From assembly GCF_021228295.1 (NCBI RefSeq), contig NZ_JAJQPD010000003.1:62001-126000 (forward strand): 64,000 nucleotides of DNA, written 5' to 3'. A program made the position numbers and the translations under genes. Every line of letters starts with the position of its first letter. The stretch's first letter is position 1. The DNA is from Agromyces humatus. GTDB lineage: Bacteria > Actinomycetota > Actinomycetes > Actinomycetales > Microbacteriaceae. Positions 36,463-44,238 of this stretch are shown here, piece by piece. Under the pieces are notes generated by a model. It was not told the origin of the DNA. It made no database searches and was given only the letters and a program-made list of their open reading frames with translations.

Positions 36463-37866
36463 TCAGGCGATCGGCACCGGGGTGGTCGGCGGCTCCTCGC
36501 GGGCGCGCGACACGGGCGGCGCCGTCGCGGGAGTCGCAGCAGACGAGCCCGAGCCCGACATCGCGAGCGCCCGCTTGATGCGCCAGGCGGCGAACACGGC
36601 GAGCGCACTCACCGCGAGGTGCATGCCGAGGAACACGTCGGTGAGCCCCGCCCCGAGCAGCACGCCCGCCACGAGGGGACCCGCCGCCGAGAACGCGGTC
36701 TGCAGCGCCGCGATCGTGCCGAGGGTCTGCCCGACCATGCCCTTCGGCGCGAGCTGCGCCGTCAGCGGGTTCAGCACGGGGCTGTAGATCGTCTCGCCGA
36801 CCGCGAAGATGCCGTAGGTCATGACGAACAGCGCCGTGGCGATGCCGGGCGAGAACTGGGCCGCCGAAAGGATGAGCCAGGACACCACCCAGATGCTGCC
36901 GACCACCATGAGCAGCGCCGGGGCGCTCCGCTTGGCGGTGAGCTTCACGACGATGACCTGCAGCGCCACGATCACGACGCAGTTGATCGCTGCGGCGATG
37001 CCGATGGCGGCCGGGTCGACGTCGAGCACGGTGATGCCGTACGCGGGCAGGCCCGACTCGAACTGGGCGTAGAAGCCGAGCGCGAGCGTGATCGTGACGA
37101 CGGCGGTCCAGCGCATGGCCGGCTGGGCGAAGATCGTGCGCAGCGCGCCGCGCGAGCCCGCGCCGCCGTCGGGGCGCCCGTCGCCGTCGAGGTCGACCAC
37201 GGTGATCGCCCCGGTCGCGGCGTCGACCGCCCCGGATCGTGGGTTGAGGAGCGACGAAGGAGCGTCTCGAAACCCACCCGCTCCCGGTTTCGAGACGTCG
37301 CTTCGCTCCTCCTCAACCCGCACTCGTCCGGCGAGCGCGATGATCGCCGACGACAGCACGAACCCGCACGCCGCCATGATGAAGCCGATGTCGAGTCCGT
37401 CGGCCCGGTCGAGATCGACGACGAGCCCCGCGAGGAACGCGCCGGCCGCCATGCCGAGCGCCTCGCCCGTGAACTTGTAGGCGAACACCTTGCGACGGTC
37501 ATCGCTCGACGACCAATTGAGCGCGAGCACCTGCTTGGCGGGCACTGCGGCTGAGAGGCCGAGGCCGAAGACGAGCATCCCCGCGAGGAAGAGCCCCGGC
37601 ACATCCGCGAACACGAGCGAGGCGACGCCCACGGCACCGAGCAGTTGGGCGACGACGGCCACGCGCACCGGGTCGAAGCGGTCGGCGAGCCGGCCCGCGA
37701 GCGGAGCGGCGGCGAGCGCACCGATCGAGAAGAGTGACGACGCCCCGGCGGCGACGAGCGCGCCCCAGTCGCGGGTGTCGGCGGCGTAGGCGTACTGGTA
37801 CGGCAGCACGGCTCCCCAGCCGAGCGAGCCGATGGCGCTGGCGAGCACGAGCAGTTTCGCGCGCAT
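36463..37866 (-). CDS. MFS transporter divergent from MarR regulator
   Basis: This 467-residue permease has about 12 hydrophobic helices, with GRLADRFDPVRV as motif A. The central cytoplasmic loop (residues about 183-215) is enlarged by REP-derived sequence at 37241-37319, which reads V-E-E-E-R-S-D-V-S-K-P-G... and is followed by a DLDGDGRPDGG stretch. A Pro/Ala-rich tail closes the protein. It probably exports an inhibitor. It shares a short, AT-richer promoter region with the divergent MarR gene, so MarR control is likely. Start ATG 37866. Confidence 0.85.
   Translation of the reverse strand: MRAKLLVLASAIGSLGWGAVLPYQYAYAADTRDWGALVAAGASSLFSIGALAAAPLAGRLADRFDPVRVAVVAQLLGAVGVASLVFADVPGLFLAGMLVFGLGLSAAVPAKQVLALNWSSSDDRRKVFAYKFTGEALGMAAGAFLAGLVVDLDRADGLDIGFIMAACGFVLSSAIIALAGRVRVEEERSDVSKPGAGGFRDAPSSLLNPRSGAVDAATGAITVVDLDGDGRPDGGAGSRGALRTIFAQPAMRWTAVVTITLALGFYAQFESGLPAYGITVLDVDPAAIGIAAAINCVVIVALQVIVVKLTAKRSAPALLMVVGSIWVVSWLILSAAQFSPGIATALFVMTYGIFAVGETIYSPVLNPLTAQLAPKGMVGQTLGTIAALQTAFSAAGPLVAGVLLGAGLTDVFLGMHLAVSALAVFAAWRIKRALAMSGSGSSAATPATAPPVSRAREEPPTTPVPIA
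37241..37319. repeat. REP-like inverted repeat (family A2) inside MFS gene
   Basis: The left arm at 37241-37275 begins GGGTTGAGGAG and ends CGTCTCGAAACCC. The right arm (37286-37319) is its inverted partner, beginning GGTTTCGAGACG and ending CTCCTCAACCC. The middles differ (CGACGAAGGAG versus CGAAGCGA-like). It codes for a hydrophilic loop of the transporter. Confidence 0.85.
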
Positions 37867-37944
37867 GAAGGCGCCCTCCTCTCAGGGTCGTCGAGGGTGA
37901 GGATGCTCCGCGCCGAGGCCGGCCGCGAGGCATCCGTCACCCTT

Positions 37945-37969
37945 CGAATACGAAGTATTCGATATCGAA
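37945..37969. promoter_or_regulatory. MarR operator region (overlapping palindromes)
   Basis: CGAATAC-GAA-GTATTCG (37945-37961) overlaps a second palindrome TTCGATATCGAA (37958-37969), between the divergent MFS and MarR genes. The AT-rich composition stands out from flanking DNA. It is a likely MarR binding site that represses both genes. Confidence 0.75.
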
Positions 37970-38006
37970 ATATTAGCAACCGAAAGATGCGTGCGAGAAT
38001 TCCCGT

Positions 38007-38513
38007 ATGGCCAGACGCACCCCGAGCGCGCAGGAACTCCATCGGCGCGCCGTCGCGACCTACGTCAAGGCGGGCGGCGAGGAGTCGGTGCAGCGCGTGA
38101 TCACCGCCGTGCAGGGCCTCACGAAGAAGCTCGACCAGTGGTACGCGCACCAGCTCGTCGACCTCGAGGTGACCGCCGGCGAGTGGGCTGTCGTCACCTC
38201 GCTCGCGAAGGCCGGAGAGGCGCTCACGCCCAGCCAGCTCGCGGAGCTCACGAACGTCGCCCCGTCGTCGATGACGCACCGCCTCGACAAGCTCGCCGAA
38301 CGCGGACTCGTCGAACGCTCCCCCGACGCCGAGAACCGCACCCGCATCCACGTGAGCCTCACCGACGCCGGCTGGCAGTTGTTCAGCGTGGCCATCCGGG
38401 GCTCCGACGTCGTCGAGTCCGACGTGCTGCAAGACCTGAGCGACGCCGAGCGCGGCGAACTCGCGCGGCTGCTCGAGGTGGTCATCGCCCGGCTCGACGA
38501 CATCGACGCCTGA
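38007..38513 (+). CDS. MarR family transcriptional regulator
   Basis: This 168-residue winged-helix regulator has the MarR fold (LTPSQLAELTNVAPSSMTHRLDKLAERGLVERSPDAENRTRIHVSLTDAG) and N- and C-terminal helices for dimerisation. ATG 38007 is the start. It is divergent from the MFS transporter, so it probably represses the transporter and itself until a ligand binds. The ligand is unknown. Note that a family B repeat (38552-38615) lies just downstream. Confidence 0.9.
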   Translation: MARRTPSAQELHRRAVATYVKAGGEESVQRVITAVQGLTKKLDQWYAHQLVDLEVTAGEWAVVTSLAKAGEALTPSQLAELTNVAPSSMTHRLDKLAERGLVERSPDAENRTRIHVSLTDAGWQLFSVAIRGSDVVESDVLQDLSDAERGELARLLEVVIARLDDIDA

Positions 38514-38551
38514 GCTCGGCTTGCTGCTTCGCCGCCACCTCGACCCCGGCA

Positions 38552-38615
38552 CTGCGCCACTTCGGCGGTGTCTGCGCCAGTTCGGGTGGTGCGGAGGGCG
38601 GCGACGTGGCGCACA
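38552..38615. repeat. Family B interspersed repeat, copy 2
   Basis: This 64-bp sequence is homologous to 34709-34772, in the same orientation, with about 10 differences. It lies between the MarR stop and the pyridoxal kinase stop (convergent genes). Confidence 0.8.
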
Positions 38616-38627
38616 GGAAGGGGCGGA

Positions 38628-39479
38628 TCAGCGCACGCGCTCGACCTCGAACTGCATCCGCGGATGCGCGAATGCTTCCTGCGAGGCGACGAGCGCGAGC
38701 TCGCGGTCACCCGATTCGAGCGTCTGCTGCAAGAGGTCGAACACGCTGCTCGCGGTGCGAGCGAGCGCTTCCGCGCTCGAACCCGTGCGGTGACGGTGCG
38801 CGGTGAACAGCGCCGCGGTCACGTCTCCCGAGCCGTTGGCCTTGATCGGCAGCCGGGGCGTCTGCACGATCCAGGCGCCCTCCTCGTCGACGGCGAGCAT
38901 CTCGATCGTGTCGACCGGGGCGTCGGGTCGCTCGACGCTCGTGACGAGTACCGTCGACGGACCCATCGCCCGCGCGAGGTCGGCTGACGCGAGCGTCTCG
39001 TCGAGCGAGTGCGGATCGGTTCCGGTGAGGAACCCGAGCTCGAACTGGTTCGGCGTGATCAGGTCGGCGGCCGGAACCACGCGCTCGCGCAGCAACGGCG
39101 GGATCGCCGGATTCACGAAGCATCCGGATTTCGCATTGCCCATCACCGGGTCGCACGTGTACGTGGCCGCAGGATTCGCGGCCTTCACCCGCGCGACCGC
39201 ATCGAGGATGACGTCGCCGATCTCCTCGCCGCCCTGGTAGCCCGAGAGCACGGCGTCGACCTCGCCGAGCACACCCCGCTCCTCGATGCCCGTGATCACG
39301 TCGCGCACGTCATCGGCCGACAGCAGGGGCCCACGCCACGCGCCGTAGCCCGTGTGGTTCGAGAAGTGCACCGTGAACACCGGCCAGACCTCGACGCCGA
39401 GCCGCTGCAGGGGGAACACGGCGGCCGAGTTGCCCACGTGGCCGTAGGCGACCGACGATTGGATGCTGAGGACCTTCAT
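38628..39479 (-). CDS. pdxY: Pyridoxal kinase PdxY
   Basis: This 283-residue PfkB/ribokinase-like kinase begins MKVLSIQSSVAYGHVGNSAAVFPLQRLG. It carries YTCDPVMGN, ITPNQFELGFLTG and the catalytic loop KANGSGDVTAALFTAH. It phosphorylates pyridoxal to pyridoxal 5'-phosphate (vitamin B6 salvage) in the cytoplasm. ATG 39479 is the natural start. It converges with the MarR gene and is divergent from the lipoprotein gene at 39552. Confidence 0.95.
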   Translation of the reverse strand: MKVLSIQSSVAYGHVGNSAAVFPLQRLGVEVWPVFTVHFSNHTGYGAWRGPLLSADDVRDVITGIEERGVLGEVDAVLSGYQGGEEIGDVILDAVARVKAANPAATYTCDPVMGNAKSGCFVNPAIPPLLRERVVPAADLITPNQFELGFLTGTDPHSLDETLASADLARAMGPSTVLVTSVERPDAPVDTIEMLAVDEEGAWIVQTPRLPIKANGSGDVTAALFTAHRHRTGSSAEALARTASSVFDLLQQTLESGDRELALVASQEAFAHPRMQFEVERVR

Positions 39480-39551
39480 CCCGGAATCCTCGCACGCGCC
39501 ACGCCCTCGCAGCGCCGAGGTCGTGACCCGGACGATCGGTACGCTGCCCCG

Positions 39552-40076
39552 ATGGCCAATCTCGCGCGCACGCTTCCTGCCCTCGTCGTTCTCGGACTCG
39601 CCCTCACGGGCTGCACCGCCCAGTCGGAGCCGGTGCCGAGCCCGTCGCCCGCCGCGACGACGCCGGCCGCGACGACGCCGGCTGCAGTGGATGCGATCGA
39701 GTGCGACAACGTGCTGGCGCCCGACGGCTACGCCAAGCTCGCCGCCGACGGGCTCGAACCGATCGAGCCGCGCCTCTTCGATTCCCTCGCGGTCCAGCTC
39801 GAGGAGGCCGGCGGCACGGCGTGTTCCTGGGGCAAGCCGCAGACCGACATCATCCTCACGGTTGTGCAACTCAACGTGCCCGACGCGGACTGGGCAAGCT
39901 GGGAGACTGCGCTCGCCGACGCGGGCTACGCCGTCGACAGCGACTCCGCGAACGGCACGTACACCGGGCCGGACCCCGGCACGGGTCTCAACACCGTCGC
40001 CGTGGTCGCCGGAGACCGGATCACCTTCCTGACCACCCCAGCATTCGCAGACCTGCTCGTGCCGCACTCGATCTGA
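39552..40076 (+). CDS. Putative lipoprotein, unknown function
   Basis: This 174-residue protein has a lipobox LTGC at about residues 18-21 (MANLARTLPALVVLGLALTGC), then a Ser/Pro/Thr linker and a globular domain with a second Cys-containing stretch (GGTACSWGKP). It should be exported and lipid-anchored at Cys21. I do not recognise the domain. ATG 39552 sits 72 bp from the divergent pdxY start. Confidence 0.78.
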   Translation: MANLARTLPALVVLGLALTGCTAQSEPVPSPSPAATTPAATTPAAVDAIECDNVLAPDGYAKLAADGLEPIEPRLFDSLAVQLEEAGGTACSWGKPQTDIILTVVQLNVPDADWASWETALADAGYAVDSDSANGTYTGPDPGTGLNTVAVVAGDRITFLTTPAFADLLVPHSI

Positions 40077-40091
40077 GCGTCGGCGTGAACG

Positions 40092-41675
40092 TCAGCCGAG
40101 CATCGTCCCCTCGGCTGCCGCAGACGGCTTCGGATCGGGGAGACGCCGCATACGCAGCGCGTTGAGTATGCCGAACACCCCCGCGAGGATCGGCACGAGC
40201 AGGGCCACCTGCAGCGCGATGAACCGCGAGTCGGTGTTGATGCGGATGACCTCGTCCTGCACTTCGGGCGTCTCGTCGGCGAGCAGTTCCTCGAGGCCGG
40301 TGTTGGTCATGATCTCGGCGTCCTCCTCGAGCACGGCCGACACCTGCTGCTGCTGCTCGGGCGAGAGCACGGTGCTCGCGTCGGACTGCGCGGTGAAGGT
40401 GAAGGCGAGCGTCGCGAGCATGATCGCCCCGGCGAACGCAAGTCCGAACGAGAGGCCGAACGAGCCCGCCGCCGAGTTCACACCGGCCGCCTCGCTGACC
40501 CGCTCGTCGGAGATCGGCGAGAGCGTGTAGTTGTTCAGCTGCGAGACGAGCAGGCCGAGGCCGCAGCCCGCGATGATGAGCGGCACGACCAGGTACCAGC
40601 CCGAGTCGATCCTCGGCACGAGCGGCACGAGGATGACCAGGCCTGCCACGATGAGCACGAACCCCCAGAGGATGATGCTCGCCGGCCGGCGCTTCAGGCC
40701 GCGACCGGCCAGCAGCGCGACGACGAACATGCTCAGCGAGAGCGGCGCGATCGAGAGGCCGGCCTGCAGCGCGTTGTACTCGAGCACCATCTGCAGGTAG
40801 ATCGGCAGCACGATCATCGTGCCGCCGAGCGCGATCTGCTGCAGCATCTGACCGGATGCCCCGGCGCGGAACATCTTCGACTCGAAGAGCGTGGGGTCGA
40901 GCAGGGTGGGCTTGCCGCGGCGCTTGCGGCTGCGCAGCCAGAACACGAGCAGGCCGAGGGCGAGCACGCCGAGGCCGATGATCAGGCCGACGTAGCCGCC
41001 GCCCTCCTGCCACACGAGGATGCCGGTCACGACGCCGCCCATGCCGACGACCGACAGCAGCGCGCCCACGAGGTCGATCGACCGGTCACCGTGGTACGGC
41101 ACGTCCTTCACGAGTCCGATGCCGGCCAGCACGACGGCGATGATCAGGGCCTCGAGCGCGAAGCCGACCCGCCACGAGAGGAACGTCGTGATGAATCCGC
41201 CGAGGAGCGGCCCGACCGCGGCGGCGATGGCGGCGGATGCCCCGACGAGGGCGTAGACCCGCGTCTGGTGCGCGCCCTCGAAATTGCCGTGGATGAGCGA
41301 CTGCATCGCCGGCAGCAGCAGCGAGGCGCCGATGCCGCCGATGACCGCCCAGAACAGGATGATCGCGCCGAGGTCCTGCGCGAAGACCATCGCGATCGCG
41401 CCGATCGCATAACCCAGCAGGCCGAGGACGTAGGCGAGCTTGCGCCCGATGAGGTCGCCGGTCTTGCCCCCGATGAGGATGAACGCGGCCGAGACGAGCG
41501 CCTCGAGCGCGATCGCGCCCTGCACGCCGCTCACCGTGGTGTCGAGATCTCGCACGACGGCCGAGATCGAGACGTTCATGAGCGACGTGTCGACGACCAG
41601 CACGAACATGGCCATCGCGAGCAGGATCGCGAGCCGTCCGTTGAACGGCGCCGAAGCACCCTTGTCAGCGCTCAT
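40092..41675 (-). CDS. MFS transporter, DHA2 (14-helix) drug-efflux type
   Basis: This 527-residue protein has about 13-14 hydrophobic segments with signature FVLVVDTSLMNVSISAVVRDL in helix 1 and GGKTGDLIGRKLAYVLGL at motif A. A long C-terminal extracytoplasmic region (LSPEQQQQVSAVLEEDAEIM) lies before the last helix. It probably exports drugs or toxic metabolites with proton exchange. Start ATG 41675. It is divergent from the macrolide-type glycosyltransferase gene; this pairing would fit glycosylation and export of a compound, but that is inference. Confidence 0.88.
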   Translation of the reverse strand: MSADKGASAPFNGRLAILLAMAMFVLVVDTSLMNVSISAVVRDLDTTVSGVQGAIALEALVSAAFILIGGKTGDLIGRKLAYVLGLLGYAIGAIAMVFAQDLGAIILFWAVIGGIGASLLLPAMQSLIHGNFEGAHQTRVYALVGASAAIAAAVGPLLGGFITTFLSWRVGFALEALIIAVVLAGIGLVKDVPYHGDRSIDLVGALLSVVGMGGVVTGILVWQEGGGYVGLIIGLGVLALGLLVFWLRSRKRRGKPTLLDPTLFESKMFRAGASGQMLQQIALGGTMIVLPIYLQMVLEYNALQAGLSIAPLSLSMFVVALLAGRGLKRRPASIILWGFVLIVAGLVILVPLVPRIDSGWYLVVPLIIAGCGLGLLVSQLNNYTLSPISDERVSEAAGVNSAAGSFGLSFGLAFAGAIMLATLAFTFTAQSDASTVLSPEQQQQVSAVLEEDAEIMTNTGLEELLADETPEVQDEVIRINTDSRFIALQVALLVPILAGVFGILNALRMRRLPDPKPSAAAEGTMLG

Positions 41676-41783
41676 GGCTCAGCCAACCACAGCGAGCATT
41701 CATCCCGCCAGAGCCGACTTCGAGGGGCGTGGCGGGCGCCGCGACGTCGATACAGTCGTCGATGACGCCCGAAAGGAGCTGAC

Positions 41784-43010
41784 GTGGCGGTGATCGTGTT
41801 CGCCCCGGTGACGTTCAACCTCGCCGAGACGACCCGCATGATCGAGGTGGCCCGCGCGCTCGGCCCAAGCCACCGGGCGGAGTTCATGGGCTACGAGCAC
41901 GACTTCGTGCACCTCATCTCCGACGCCGGCTTCCCCTACCGTGCGCTCGAGCCCGCGTGGACGGCGGCGCAGCGCACGCAGGCGCTCGACTTCGACCAGG
42001 GCCGGGCCATCCGCAGCCCGTTCACCCGGGAACTCGTCGCGGCGCGCGTCGATGCGGAGCGCCGCCTCATCCGCGAGCTCGGGGCGTCGGCCGTGGTGAT
42101 CGGCTCGAACATCACGTCACTGCTGTCGGCGCGCGCCGAGCGGGTACCGCTGTTCTACCCCGTGCCATTCGCGCTCACCGGCCCGCAGGTGGCGCAGACC
42201 CGACGCATGCATCTCGTGCACGGGTCAGGGATCCTGGCCCGGGCGGCCGACCGCGTCGCGACGACGGCATTCCGGTGGCTCTACACTCGCGCGCCCGTCG
42301 CGCCTCGGGCGTTCACCTCGGTGGCCCGGGCGAACGGCGTGCCGCCGCTGCGCACCGTCGCCTCGATGCTCGAGGCCGACGTCAACCTGCTCACCGTCAT
42401 GCCGTGGGAACTCGACGGCTACGACCTGCCCGACGACTACCGCCGGGTCGGCCCGATGTTCGCCCACATCGACGCGCCGATGCCGTCGGTCGTCGGCGAG
42501 CTCGCCGCCGCACCCGAACCGCTCGTGTACCTCGGGCTCGGCTCCTCGGCCGACCGTCGGCTCGCGCTCGCCGCGGCCGAGGTGCTCGGCGACCTCCCCG
42601 TGAACGTCGTCGCGCCGATCCGCCACTACCTCCAGCCCGCCGACGAGGTGCCACCGAACGTGCACGTCACCGACCTGCTGCCCGCCCACCGCCTCGGCGG
42701 GCTCGTCGACGCCGCCGTGCTGCACGGCGGGCAGGGCACCGTGCAGACCGCCTGCGCCACCGGGGTGCCGTTCGTCGGCCTCGGCCTGCAACCGGAGCAG
42801 GTGTGGAACATCGAGGTCTGCGTGGGTCAGGGCAACGCCCTCCGGGTTCCGCCGAAGCGCGTGGGAAAGCCCGACTTCCGTGCGGCGGTCGAGCGCGTGT
42901 CGTCGGATCCGGCGATGCGCGAGGCGGCGGCCCGCGTGCGGCGGGAGTTCGCGCGCGAAGACGGCGCGGCGGCGAGCGCGCGCCTCATCGAGGCCGCGGT
43001 CGCGAGCTAG
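41784..43010 (+). CDS. Macrolide/UGT-type glycosyltransferase (GT1)
   Basis: This 408-residue GT1-like glycosyltransferase has two Rossmann domains. The N-terminal domain begins VIVFAPVTFNLAETTRMIEVARAL. The C-terminal nucleotide-sugar domain has LVYLGLGSS and LLPAHRLGGLVDAAVLHGGQGTVQTACATGVPFVGLGLQPEQVWN, close to the HGGxGT-type signature (HGGQGT) and the downstream QxxN. It transfers a sugar from a UDP- or TDP-sugar to a small molecule or lipid; substrates are unknown. GTG 41784 is chosen since GAAAGGAG lies 6 bases upstream. Confidence 0.87.
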   Translation: MAVIVFAPVTFNLAETTRMIEVARALGPSHRAEFMGYEHDFVHLISDAGFPYRALEPAWTAAQRTQALDFDQGRAIRSPFTRELVAARVDAERRLIRELGASAVVIGSNITSLLSARAERVPLFYPVPFALTGPQVAQTRRMHLVHGSGILARAADRVATTAFRWLYTRAPVAPRAFTSVARANGVPPLRTVASMLEADVNLLTVMPWELDGYDLPDDYRRVGPMFAHIDAPMPSVVGELAAAPEPLVYLGLGSSADRRLALAAAEVLGDLPVNVVAPIRHYLQPADEVPPNVHVTDLLPAHRLGGLVDAAVLHGGQGTVQTACATGVPFVGLGLQPEQVWNIEVCVGQGNALRVPPKRVGKPDFRAAVERVSSDPAMREAAARVRREFAREDGAAASARLIEAAVAS

Positions 43011-43116
43011 TACGCATCGACCCATGGACACTGCGCGCGCGAGCGCGTATGCTCACGGGCGGACCGCACCACGCGGCATCCGCTCGCACCGAGTGCTGAG
43101 ACGAAGGGAGAGAACG

Positions 43117-43179
43117 ATGAACGTCGTCATTGTCGCGCGCATTGCAGACACCCTTCCCTGTGAGGCCGCCCGCCCGTAG
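43117..43179 (+). CDS. Candidate leader peptide (20 aa) upstream of RIO kinase
   Basis: A 20-residue ORF (MNVVIVARIADTLPCEAARP) has a good ribosome site (GAAGGGAGAG, 4-5 bases from the ATG). It ends 52 bp before the RIO kinase GTG. Near its end is a hairpin CTCCG (43205-43209)/CGGAG (43218-43222) that would pair with the kinase ribosome site. I do not recognise the peptide. Translational attenuation is a hypothesis only. Confidence 0.5.
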   Translation: MNVVIVARIADTLPCEAARP

Positions 43180-43204
43180 CGCATCGGCGCCGGCGTTCGG
43201 TGGC

Positions 43205-43222
43205 CTCCGTGATCTCTCGGAG
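43205..43222 (+). promoter_or_regulatory. Possible SD-sequestering hairpin for RIO kinase
   Basis: CTCCG and CGGAG pair across an 8-base loop. The right arm contains the GGAGAAA ribosome site of the GTG at 43231. The stem is short, so this may be chance. Confidence 0.4.
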
Positions 43223-43230
43223 AAACCACC

Positions 43231-44124
43231 GTGCATTTCCTCTCGTCACTCGACTCGCTCGATGCGATCGACGACAACTCCGTCGCGCCGTTCGGCGCAG
43301 ACACCGCATCCCTCGTCTTCCAGGCCGCAGAGCCCGGCGACGACCAACGCTGGTCGACGTGGCCGGCGACGCTTCCCTCGGAGCGCGGCCCGCAGCCGCG
43401 GCCCGACTGGCTCGTGACCTCGGCCGCGGCCATCGACACCGAGCTCGGCGTCGTGAAGACCGGAAAGGAGGCCGACCTGCACCTCGTCGAGCGGGCGATT
43501 CCGGATGCCCCGACCGACGTGCTGGGCAACCACGTGCTGCTCGCCGCGAAGCGGTACCGGTCGGGCGACCATTCCGACTTCCACCGGTCGACGATCTACA
43601 CCGAGGGCCGCGGCACCCGCCGCAGCCGCGACCAGCGCGCCGTCGACAACCGGTCGACGTTCGGCCGCGCCGTCGCGCGCGTGCAGTGGGCGAGCGCCGA
43701 GTTCGAGGCACTCGCGCGATTGACCGAGCTCGGGGCATCCGTTCCGTATCCCGTGCAGGTGCACGAGACCGAGGTGCTCATGGAGTTCATCGGCGACGGT
43801 CGCGTCGCCGCGCCGCGCCTCGCGCAGGTACGCGCAGCGCGCGACGAGCTTCGCGAACTGTTCGCGCAGATCGTGGAGTTCATGCACACGCTCGCGAACG
43901 CCGGACTCGCCCACGGCGACCTGTCGCCGTACAACCTGCTCGTGCACCGCGGGCGTGTCGTGGCGATCGACCTGCCGCAAGTCGTCGACGTCGTGGCGAA
44001 CCCGCAGGGGTTCGACCTGCTGCACCGCGACTGCGTGAACGTGTGCGACTGGTTCACCCGGCAGCGGCTCGAGTGCGATGCCGAGCAGCTGTTCGGCGAG
44101 TTGGTGGGGGCGGTCGTCGTGTGA
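43231..44124 (+). CDS. RIO-type atypical protein kinase
   Basis: This 297-residue RIO1-like kinase has the glycine-poor loop VKTGKEAD (75-82), the catalytic lysine near 107 (LAAKRYR), the catalytic loop HGDLSPYNLL with Asp230 and Asn235, and the metal-binding IDLPQ with Asp247. RIO kinases are universal in archaea and eukaryotes (ribosome maturation) and sporadic in bacteria, where the role is unclear. GTG 43231 has GGAGAAA 6 bases upstream. No ribosome-assembly genes are nearby. A candidate leader peptide precedes it. Confidence 0.88.
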   Translation: MHFLSSLDSLDAIDDNSVAPFGADTASLVFQAAEPGDDQRWSTWPATLPSERGPQPRPDWLVTSAAAIDTELGVVKTGKEADLHLVERAIPDAPTDVLGNHVLLAAKRYRSGDHSDFHRSTIYTEGRGTRRSRDQRAVDNRSTFGRAVARVQWASAEFEALARLTELGASVPYPVQVHETEVLMEFIGDGRVAAPRLAQVRAARDELRELFAQIVEFMHTLANAGLAHGDLSPYNLLVHRGRVVAIDLPQVVDVVANPQGFDLLHRDCVNVCDWFTRQRLECDAEQLFGELVGAVVV

Positions 44125-44238
44125 GCGGATTCGGCGCTACAGTGCACCCAAGATCCTAAGATCAGCGACGATCGAGCGGATGTCCCGCCCGGTCGCGCTC
44201 GTCACCTGCCGTTCATCCGACCGAACGAGGCTTTCGTC

